Assembly: GCF_014698505.1 (NCBI RefSeq)
Contig: NZ_JACJTD010000015.1
Span: 62,001-126,000, forward strand
Length of the DNA stretch: 64,000 bases
Reading direction: 5' to 3'
DNA from: Nostoc foliaceum FACHB-393
Lineage (GTDB): Bacteria; Cyanobacteriota; Cyanobacteriia; Cyanobacteriales; Nostocaceae
Under the pieces are notes generated by a model. The model was given only the letters and a program-made list of their open reading frames with translations. It did not search any database and was not told where the DNA came from. Positions 47,330-55,149 of this stretch are shown here, one piece after another (the first letter of the stretch is position 1; every line of letters begins with the position of its first letter). The position numbers were made by a program, and so were the translations under genes.

Positions 47330-48703
47330 TTGCCGTCATTTAACTCCAAAGTATTTTTAGAAGCTCAAGCCTGTTTAAAATTGGCAATTCCTTTAGCTGC
47401 CGCACAGTTATCTGAAATTGCCACCAGCTTTACTGATACGGTAATGATGGGTTTACTGGGGAGCAAAACTCTAGCAGCAGGAGCATTGGGTTTTACAACC
47501 TACATTGCCCTCCTTTGGATGAGTTCAGGTATGGTTTCAGCAGTGGGTGTACTCGTCGCGATCGCCTTTGGCGCAGATCAACTCCAACGCATTCGTAATA
47601 TTGCCTGTCAAGGACTTTGGTTAACTGTTCCCTTATCGATTCCTATGATGTTGCTGTTGTGGAATATGACTCCCATTTTGCTGCATTTGGGGCAACAAGA
47701 AAGTAATGTCTTGCTCTCTCAGTCTTATCTACGAGCAATTGTCTGGGGCTTTCCAGCCTTGATTGGCTTTTCTGTCCTCAAAAACCTTGTGTCTGCCCTC
47801 AACCGTCCCCAACTGATTATAGTGATTATGGTAATTGGGGTAGTTGTTAATGCCATTGCTAACTACATCCTCATGTTTGGCAAATTGGGTTTACCAGCTC
47901 TTGGTTTAGCGGGGATAGGTTGGGCAAGTACCCTGACACTTTGGATTCAATTCGTCGCTGGAATGAGTGTTATTAGCTTAGACAAAGAACTTAGAACCTA
48001 TCAATTGTTTGGTAATTGGTATCGCTTTAATACTTTAGTATTTAGTGAAATTATCAAAATCGGTTTACCCATAGCTTTTCTATTTGCCATAGAAATTAGC
48101 TTAAATACCTTTATAACCTACCTTATAGGTTATTTAGGTACTGTTCCACTTGCCGCGCATCAAATTGCTATCCAAACCGCACAAATCGTCTTTATGGTTC
48201 CTTTGGGCATTTCCTATGCCACCACCATGCGTGTGGGACAAAAGTTGGGAGAGAATGATCCAAAAGGGGTAAGACGAGCGGGATTTGTGGGAATGGCTTT
48301 GGGAGCAATATTCGTAAGTATCGTAGCTTTAATTTTTTGCGTATTTCCTAACTCCATTGCAGAAATTTATTTAGATCCGCAGAATCCAGAGAACGCAGAG
48401 GTTGTAAAACTCGCTATCACTTTGTTAGTTCTAGCCGCCGCTTACCAAATTTTCGATGGAACGCAAGTCATTGCAGGTGGAGCGTTGCGGGGATTAAAAG
48501 ATACTCGCGTTCCCCTACTAATTGGTCTATTGTCCTATTGGGCAATCGGGTTAGGAAGTGGTTATTTGATGGGAATCTATTGGCATTGGGGCAGCGTTGG
48601 TTTGTGGTTTGGCTTGGTTTTAGGAATTTTATCAGCTGCTATGAGCTTAATCTGGCGTTTCTACAGTAAAACTACTACTCTGTTGCAACCCAAAAAGAAT
48701 TAA
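47330..48703 (+). CDS. MATE family efflux transporter
   Basis: The 457-residue protein has about twelve hydrophobic segments and the MATE features LAIPLAAAQLSEIATSFTDT, VMMGLLGSKTLAAGALG near the N-terminus, and LAAHQIAIQTAQIVFMVPLG and GALRGLKDTRVPL in the second half. MATE proteins export cationic or amphipathic small molecules with H+ or Na+. It appears to start at TTG 47330, with GGGGAAAA upstream. It lies 87 bp before the decarboxylase-NRPS fusion on the same strand, so it is the likely exporter of that pathway's product. Confidence 0.92.
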   Translation: MPSFNSKVFLEAQACLKLAIPLAAAQLSEIATSFTDTVMMGLLGSKTLAAGALGFTTYIALLWMSSGMVSAVGVLVAIAFGADQLQRIRNIACQGLWLTVPLSIPMMLLLWNMTPILLHLGQQESNVLLSQSYLRAIVWGFPALIGFSVLKNLVSALNRPQLIIVIMVIGVVVNAIANYILMFGKLGLPALGLAGIGWASTLTLWIQFVAGMSVISLDKELRTYQLFGNWYRFNTLVFSEIIKIGLPIAFLFAIEISLNTFITYLIGYLGTVPLAAHQIAIQTAQIVFMVPLGISYATTMRVGQKLGENDPKGVRRAGFVGMALGAIFVSIVALIFCVFPNSIAEIYLDPQNPENAEVVKLAITLLVLAAAYQIFDGTQVIAGGALRGLKDTRVPLLIGLLSYWAIGLGSGYLMGIYWHWGSVGLWFGLVLGILSAAMSLIWRFYSKTTTLLQPKKN

Positions 48704-48790
48704 TGAAACAGCTAGATGTGAAAATATCTATATTATTTCTTCAAAAATAAAATTAGTTAAACATCTTACAATTTAGACTACTTTAGAAAA

Positions 48791-51700
48791 TTGATAAATG
48801 TGGTCAATGATCGGCTGTTAAAACTGGATTTAAAAAATTCATTAGGCGTAAAATGGCAAGTTTCACCAGAATTCCAAATTATTACCAAAATTCTTGAAGA
48901 TTTTCAGCAGAAGCTAATTCAATATACAAAGCATTACGCAGGCTATCCAGAGAACCTGACTTTTGACTACAATCCCCTGTTGCTTTTTTTGGAATATCAC
49001 TTGAATAATGCTGGAGATCCATTCGTTCCAGGTGATTTTGGTCTTCAATCCAAAGAATTTGAACAAGAATGTATTTCTTGGTTTGCCCAGCTTTATGAAC
49101 TCCAAGAATACTGGGGCTATGTAACCAGTGGTGGTACGGAAGGGAATTTATACGGAATTTTGTTAGGTCGAACACTCTACCCAGATGGAATTTTGTATTT
49201 TTCTCATGACAGTCACTACTCAGTTGCTAAAGCTGCTCATCTGTTAAGAATTTCTCACTGCGTTATCAACTCTCAACCCAACGGCGAAATAGACTACGAA
49301 CATTTAGAACAGGAACTATCGAAGCGAAAAAATCAGAGTGCTATTCTCAACCTCAACTTGGGAACCACCATGAAAGGGGCTGTAGACAATATAGAGCGAG
49401 TCATTGGCATTATTGACAAACTCGACATTCGTTTTCACATTCATTGCGATGCTGCACTCGGAGGAATGTTGCTCCCGTTTATCGAGGGGGCACCGCAAAT
49501 TAGCTTTAGGGACTATCCCATTGGCAGCATAGCGGTGAGCGGTCACAAGTTCATTGGCTCTCCTATTCCTTATGGAATTGTTCTCACTCGTGCTGAATAT
49601 GTGAAAAAGATTGCCAAAACGATTGAGTATATTGGCAGCCCAGACACGACCATCACAGGGTCACGCAGTGGATTAACTCCCTTGTTACTCTGGTATGCCC
49701 TCAAAACTAGAAGTCAGTATTTCGAGCGGGAAGTTACAACCTGCTGGCAAAATGCCAAGTATCTGTATAATTGCCTGATTCAAATCGGTAAAAATCCCTT
49801 ACTCAATGACTTTTCAACTACAGTCATTTTTGAAAAACCAGGAATAGAAGTCTGCCGGAAGTGGCAATTAGCTACCGAGGGCTTTTTGGCTCACGTTGTC
49901 GTCATGCAGCATCTTTCTATCCAGAAAATAGATGAGTTGATTCAGGATCTGTGTATGAACGAACTCTCAGACCAATGTATCCACCATATATTCCAAGACC
50001 AGGTGGAGAAAACACCGGAAAAAATAGCACTCGTCATGGGAGATTTAGAGTTTACCTATACAGAAGTGAACCAAAGAGCAAATCAACTTGCTAATGCTTT
50101 AAGAAACCTTGGGTTAGACTTTGAAACTCCAGTGGGCATCTGCTTGCGACGTTCCCCAGAAGCAGTAGTCGCCATTCTGGGAATCCTAAAAGCGGGCTAT
50201 GCTTACGTCCCCGTAGATCCAGACTTCCCAAAAGCTAGAAAACAGTACATTATTGAAGATTCTGGCTGTGGAGTCCTGATAACAGAAAAGTCTCTGCTCC
50301 ATACCCTTCCTCCCTTTCAAGGGCAGATTCTCTTAGTAGATGACGAATCTCTATCGCAACAAGAAAGCAGCAACCCTGACGTTGCCGTTACTCCTGATGC
50401 CTTAATGTACATTTTGTACACTTCCGGCAGCACTGGCATCCCCAAAGGCGTTTGTGGAATTCACCGAGCCACTGTCAATCGCTGCATTTGGATGTGGAAT
50501 CAGTATCCTTTTACCGAAAACGAAGTGTGTTGCCATAAAACCACCCTCAACTTCGTGGACTCAGTTTGGGAGATTTTTGGGGCCTTGCTCAAAGGAGTAA
50601 AAGTCGTCATTCTTCCTCACTCCTCTAGCGCCAATCCTCAAGAAATGATTGGCTTTCTTCACGAAGCCAAAGTAACTCGCATCATCCTTGTGCCATCCTT
50701 ACTACAAGTGCTGCTCAAGACTTCCTCTGATTTTGGAGAAGCCCTCCCCGCCCTCAAAATTTGGACGGTAAGTGGAGAACGACTGACACAAAATCTGTTA
50801 CAGAAATTCAGAGCCAGCGTACCTCACGGGATTTTGCTGAATCTCTACGGAAGTACCGAGGTAGCGGGTGACGTTACCTGGGCTGAGTTTGCGGGGGATA
50901 TAGGAAACCTAGAACGGGATGTCGCTATTGGTCAGCCCATCCTTAATGCCGAGATCCATATCTTGAATGAAAATTTGCAACCAATTTCTCCAGGCGAGGT
51001 AGGTGAACTGTGGATAGGAGGTGCCGTGCTAGCACGCGGATACCACAAAAAGCCTCAAGAAACCAAAGCTCGATTTATACCCAATCCGTTGTCTGGCAAC
51101 GGTATTCTCTTCAGAACAGGAGATTTAGTAACCAGAAACAATAATGGCATACTGTACTATATCGGTCGGATTGACAATCAGGTGAAAATTCGAGGATTTC
51201 GAGTAGAGCTAGAGGAGATTGAAAAAGTCTTGGCGCAGTTTCACCCGGAAATCTCTAATGTCACCGTTATTGTTCAGGAAGAAAATGAAGCACTAGAAAC
51301 AAAACAGCTAGTGGCGTTTGTTGTCCCTTCTACAGTTAATGTGGATGCAATGAAACAGTACGCCTTCTCCAAGCTGCCTCATTATATGGTACCAGCGAGG
51401 CTTGTTGCTGTAGATCAACTGCCTCTGACTGCCAACGGTAAAGTTGATCGCCAAGCCTTATCTACTATGAGTGGCTGGAGGTTTAGAGTCATAGATTCAC
51501 AAAAGCTGCCTCAAACCGAAACAGAAAAGTTATTAGCAGACATTTGGCAGCAGATGTTTTTTGTTTCTCCTGTTAGCAGAAACGATGATTTCTTTCATCT
51601 GGGTGGAGACTCTTTGTCTGTTGTGTCTTTCCTAGAAAAATTGAAGCAGGAATTTGGGATACGCATTCCTCTTTTCAACTTTGTCAATGACTCATCCCTC

Positions 51701-52441
51701 GCATCTTTAGCAAAGCTTTTCGACGAAGCAAAACAGGTAATATTTTCTCCAGTATTTGAGGTCTGCTTAAGTGATGTTGAGATTGTCCCTTTTGAGGATA
51801 AATACCTCGAACAAACTGCAACATTAGTCAGTGAATCCTTCACGACAAGAAGCCCTTTAGAATTGGTGCTGGGTGTTAAGCAAGAAGAATTTTACATCTT
51901 TGCTCATCAAGTATGTAAAAAATGCCTCTCAGAGCAGTTATCCTACGTTGCGGTTGATAAAATTTCTAAAAATGTTATTGGATTTTGTTTGAGTGAAGAT
52001 TTCGCTAGTTCCCGGGTAGAGAAATTTGAGATACCTGAGTTCTTTAAGCCAATTTTTGTTTTACTGGATTCTTTAGATCAATTGTATATCAAAGGTTACG
52101 GGGAGGTGAAAATAGGAGACATATTCCATGTTTTGATGTCAGGTACGTCTTCTCATGTAGAAGGTACTGCTATTGTCTTAGCTTTGGAAAAAAAGGGACT
52201 AGAAGTAGCGGCAAATTTGAATTACAAGCGTGCTGTGACAACTTGTACTCATCCTGTGACGAGCTATATTGCTCAAGAGTTAGAATATCAACGAAGATAT
52301 GCAGTGCAGTATAAGTCTTTTGAGTTTGAAGGCAGACACATTTTTTCTAATATTTCTGCCCCTCATAAAGAAGCAGTGCTGTTTGAAAAAATGCTTGAAA
52401 AACCATTATTCTATTCACATATAGGGGTTCAGCCAGGATAG
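48791..52441 (+). CDS. Histidine-decarboxylase-like / Ebony-like fusion: PLP decarboxylase - adenylation - carrier - AANAT-like domain
   Basis: The 1216-residue protein has four parts. Residues 1-385 are a group II PLP decarboxylase closest to Morganella-type histidine decarboxylase (EYWGYVTSGGTEGN, SHDSHYSVAKAAHLLRI, HCDAALGGM, PLP lysine K253 in SGHKFIGSP). Residues 390-890 are an adenylation domain (YTSGSTGIPKG from Y543; RTGDL). The pocket reads V589 D590 W593 I632 T659 S661 L685 G693 D694 K884, which is close to the beta-alanine code. Residues 905-975 are a carrier domain with S941 in LGGDS. Residues about 980-1216 look like a GNAT/AANAT fold (SYVAVDKISKNVIGF; SSHVEGTAIVLALEKKGL). There is no C, TE or reductase domain. 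Insect Ebony has A-T-AANAT-like order and joins beta-alanine to amines. The start is TTG 48791 or GTG 48800; neither has a strong ribosome binding site. Confidence 0.9.
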   Translation: MINVVNDRLLKLDLKNSLGVKWQVSPEFQIITKILEDFQQKLIQYTKHYAGYPENLTFDYNPLLLFLEYHLNNAGDPFVPGDFGLQSKEFEQECISWFAQLYELQEYWGYVTSGGTEGNLYGILLGRTLYPDGILYFSHDSHYSVAKAAHLLRISHCVINSQPNGEIDYEHLEQELSKRKNQSAILNLNLGTTMKGAVDNIERVIGIIDKLDIRFHIHCDAALGGMLLPFIEGAPQISFRDYPIGSIAVSGHKFIGSPIPYGIVLTRAEYVKKIAKTIEYIGSPDTTITGSRSGLTPLLLWYALKTRSQYFEREVTTCWQNAKYLYNCLIQIGKNPLLNDFSTTVIFEKPGIEVCRKWQLATEGFLAHVVVMQHLSIQKIDELIQDLCMNELSDQCIHHIFQDQVEKTPEKIALVMGDLEFTYTEVNQRANQLANALRNLGLDFETPVGICLRRSPEAVVAILGILKAGYAYVPVDPDFPKARKQYIIEDSGCGVLITEKSLLHTLPPFQGQILLVDDESLSQQESSNPDVAVTPDALMYILYTSGSTGIPKGVCGIHRATVNRCIWMWNQYPFTENEVCCHKTTLNFVDSVWEIFGALLKGVKVVILPHSSSANPQEMIGFLHEAKVTRIILVPSLLQVLLKTSSDFGEALPALKIWTVSGERLTQNLLQKFRASVPHGILLNLYGSTEVAGDVTWAEFAGDIGNLERDVAIGQPILNAEIHILNENLQPISPGEVGELWIGGAVLARGYHKKPQETKARFIPNPLSGNGILFRTGDLVTRNNNGILYYIGRIDNQVKIRGFRVELEEIEKVLAQFHPEISNVTVIVQEENEALETKQLVAFVVPSTVNVDAMKQYAFSKLPHYMVPARLVAVDQLPLTANGKVDRQALSTMSGWRFRVIDSQKLPQTETEKLLADIWQQMFFVSPVSRNDDFFHLGGDSLSVVSFLEKLKQEFGIRIPLFNFVNDSSLASLAKLFDEAKQVIFSPVFEVCLSDVEIVPFEDKYLEQTATLVSESFTTRSPLELVLGVKQEEFYIFAHQVCKKCLSEQLSYVAVDKISKNVIGFCLSEDFASSRVEKFEIPEFFKPIFVLLDSLDQLYIKGYGEVKIGDIFHVLMSGTSSHVEGTAIVLALEKKGLEVAANLNYKRAVTTCTHPVTSYIAQELEYQRRYAVQYKSFEFEGRHIFSNISAPHKEAVLFEKMLEKPLFYSHIGVQPG

Positions 52442-52672
52442 CTAGCTGCAAAATGGGAAACCTTGTAAAGTCTTGTAACGCAAAAAAGTAAAACCCTTGA
52501 TATACGGTTGTTTCAATCCCAAAATTTACTTGACTTTTACGGTTGAAACATTCCCAAAAAAGTTTATTTATGGGCAAGTTGGTAAATCAATAAAACACGT
52601 TCTGCAACATTTATTTACAACGTGTCTTCTTTTGTGCATATCCCGGCTAAACCCCATATACAGGAAAAAATA

Positions 52673-53113
52673 ATGGCTAGAATTAGAATGATGCACGCCA
52701 AGTTGCATAAAGTGCGCGTAACGGATGCAAATGTTAATTATGTAGGCAGTGTCACTATTGACAGTGAATTGATCGATAAAGTGGAAATTCTGCCTTTGCA
52801 GGAAGTGGAAATTTGGAATGTTAGCAATGGCAATCGCTTATCAACCTATGTTTTGCCAGGGGAACCTGGAAGTGGTGTCATTTGTCTTAACGGTGCAGCA
52901 GCTCATTTGTGCAATCCTGGAGACTTTGTAATTATTGCTGCCTATGAAGAATGCGATCGTGCTGAGGTATTCCGCACCGGATACGAGGCCCGAGTGCTGA
53001 TTGCTGATGAACAAAATCGCTGTAAAAAGTTTTTCTACCAGACTTTGAATCCCAGCGAGGGAAAACTCCTATTTAACTCCGAGGCAACCGAAACACTAGC
53101 AAGCTCTAATTAA
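52673..53113 (+). CDS. panD: Aspartate 1-decarboxylase
   Basis: PanD is a pyruvoyl enzyme that makes beta-alanine from aspartate. ATG 52673 follows AGGA by seven bases; a GTG at 52622 would add 17 residues. The 146-residue product has MMHAKLHKVRVTDANVNYVG-S, giving the Gly-Ser self-cleavage site, EIWNVSNGNRLSTYVLPGE with the catalytic Arg and Tyr, and LNGAAAHLCNPGDFVIIAAYEE. It is slightly longer than usual at the C-terminus. It lies 231 bp after the fusion gene; beta-alanine is the predicted substrate of that protein's adenylation domain, so it may serve this pathway rather than, or as well as, pantothenate synthesis. Confidence 0.95.
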   Translation: MARIRMMHAKLHKVRVTDANVNYVGSVTIDSELIDKVEILPLQEVEIWNVSNGNRLSTYVLPGEPGSGVICLNGAAAHLCNPGDFVIIAAYEECDRAEVFRTGYEARVLIADEQNRCKKFFYQTLNPSEGKLLFNSEATETLASSN

Positions 53114-53298
53114 ACTAGTTTTAGGCGTTCGAGTAGCATCCATAAAGTTACACAGAGCAATTTTTTGAGCCAATGTTGAGCAAAAGTGTTGCGAGGTCGC
53201 AACCATCAAAAACGCTTGTGGGACAACGCTTTCCTGTTTAATACTTTAGGTATTTCTTACCTTTTTCTTTCGCAAATCCTGAGATGAAGACGGTGAAA

Positions 53299-53348
53299 GT
53301 ATTGAGCCGAAATGCGCGACGTGAAAGTTGTGCATCTCGGCTCAATAC
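53299..53348. repeat. 17-bp imperfect inverted repeat
   Basis: GTATTGAGCCGAAATGC pairs with GCATCTCGGCTCAATAC (one mismatch) around a 16-nt loop. It lies between panD and the ISKra4 remnant and may be a terminator-like structure or an IS end; no T-run follows. Confidence 0.6.
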
Positions 53349-53412
53349 CTAACTGTCATGTTATTTAGCTCTCTAACCCACCTTCCGCACCCCCAAGTGT
53401 CACAAACAGAAA

Positions 53413-54287
53413 TTACTGAGAGAAAAAAGGCAAGCAGGAATTATATAGATAGTTGATGAACTGGGTTACTCCTACATATTTGCATTTTTTGAGTTTGGTG
53501 ATTGCTGGTTCTACTTGTCCGTGCCAAAGTTCAGCCTCAATGTCCACCAGGAATTTTTTGGTAGCTTGTATTTTATAGAGATTTTCTTTCAAATGATACC
53601 AATCTAAAATTTCTTGACGAATATTGGAGTCTGCTATTTCTGAAAATAGATTCCAAATGCCATCATGTCCATCTCCCAAGCAATAAAGGGTTTTACCGAT
53701 GTTTTGACTGTTGATCCAATTAGTTACGGAGAGATTATCCTGAAAGAATGCTCCGTAATATATCCCCTGCAATCTTCCTGTTTTATACTCTTTCCAGTAC
53801 GCGGGTTTTCCTTTCTCTTGAGAGCGTAACCGTACTTTTCCCCCATCCAAACATACCTCTGTTAATTTCTGCCTTACGTTCGGGGGGGATGTATCCACCT
53901 TCTGGACTTGGCGATGATAGGTACTATGACCTACTTCTATCCCGGTCATGACCAAGATGTCTTTTTCTGCATCTTGGAATGAAACGTTTGCTGCCAGTAA
54001 TAAACAGCACTTTTCTAATAATGGGCTAAACCGCCTATATGGCTCAATCCCCATCCGCAAGGCTTGAAGTCTGGTGATAATTATTTTACCTACACAGCTT
54101 CTTATAGTTCGGTTGCGCCCTCTAGTCGTTCCCGTTTTTTCTCCGATAAAAAAAAGGCGATTTTCGGGCTGACGTGTTCCAGTACCTGATCTCGAACGGC
54201 TGTTTCGATTCCTTCAAAGGTTTCGATTTTTGAGGGTGGCGTGTTTTTATACAGAATCTTGGCGATGGCTTTTACGTGTGCATCCAA
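53413..54287 (-). pseudogene. ISKra4-family transposase remnant
   Basis: The first piece (54287 to 54102) reads MDAHVKAIAKILYKN, FEGIETAVRDQVLEHVSPKI and shifts frame at a run of eight T. The second frame continues TGTTRGRNRTIRSCVGKIII, LLEKCCLLLAANVSFQDAEK, LDGGKVRLR, CLGDGHDGIWNLF and EILDWYHLKENL, typical of ISKra4 proteins. It ends at 53413 in LPFFSQ and lacks the conserved C-terminal third (the SGAVES region). It is therefore truncated as well as frameshifted. Confidence 0.82.
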
Positions 54288-54372
54288 CTGTTTTTATCTT
54301 CCGGGGTCATTGGCTTTGATCGTGGGATTGAACACAAATAATTCTCTCGAATTCTTGTGTTGATGTACAGCC

Positions 54373-54409
54373 CCGATTTATTCGCGAGTGTCACTCGCGA
54401 ATAAATCGG
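54373..54409. repeat. Perfect 18-bp inverted repeat with 1-nt loop
   Basis: CCGATTTATTCGCGAGTG and its exact complement flank a single T. TCTTTTC follows on the plus strand, so it may act as a bidirectional terminator. It lies between the ISKra4 remnant and a 740-bp AT-rich spacer. Confidence 0.85.
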
Positions 54410-54868
54410 TCTTTTCACCCTCTTTTTGCAAAATTGGGATGCTCCCTGTAAGTTATTGCCATCACCGCCATAAGAAGTATGCGCTCAAGTGAAAACCTCT
54501 GCCATAAGAGAGATGGTTTTATTTAAAGTGTTTTTTTAAATCAAGGTAATCCACAAAGACAAGCAAAGCTTACGATACAATTCTACGATACAATTCATAG
54601 ATTATAGATTGAGTACGGCAAGAATGATGTTGTATCTTATTCCTTAATTGATGACTGATTTTGAGTGTGAAAGAAGTAAATTTGTTAGAGACTTTGCTAT
54701 TAGCTTTCTAACAGATTGATATGCAATCAAGTATAACTGAGAAGAAATCAAAATAGTTCGCTGTATTTTTAGTGTAGAAATACCATATGGAGTGATTTTA
54801 TTGATTATTAGGCTACTTATATTTGTGGGCTGTCTTAAAACTGTATTTTAATCAAAGGAGAATTTCAC

Positions 54869-54928
54869 ATGAGCATGATAACTCCAATAAATTTCTTCAA
54901 TAAAGAGAAAAAAATAGATAAAAACTGA
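54869..54928 (+). CDS. Possible 19-residue leader or gene remnant
   Basis: ATG 54869 follows the strong ribosome binding site AAAGGAG by eight bases and encodes MSMITPINFFNKEKKIDKN. It could be a leader peptide or the head of a lost gene. The remainder of 54410-55149 is AT-rich, contains no other gene that I can see, and must hold the promoter of the next gene. Confidence 0.3.
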   Translation: MSMITPINFFNKEKKIDKN

Positions 54929-55149
54929 GAAATAACCGTCAATTATTAGTAACATTTAGGAACAAAATTTTAGTTAGTAAAACTCATTTAATTCATTAAT
55001 TGTGTTCATTTAGTAACAACCAGTAGCACCCACTTTTTTTTACATTCGATTTTGTTTAAATACCGATATAGCTTTTAGTTTACCCCAGTAACATTGAGTT
55101 TGTAGTCCAACCTAAAACTTCTCAAAACCCTAAAAATCACAGAGAAAAA

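Noticed and set aside
48882..49546. Minus-strand frames inside the decarboxylase domain
   Set aside because: They are antisense to a strongly conserved enzyme and have no recognisable features.
48791..52441. Ordinary peptide-forming NRPS module
   Set aside because: There is no condensation domain (no HHxxxDG), no thioesterase and no reductase; the order decarboxylase-A-T-GNAT-like fits Ebony better.
54373..54409. Phage attachment site or integron attC
   Set aside because: No integrase or cassette lies nearby, and the structure is a simple perfect hairpin.
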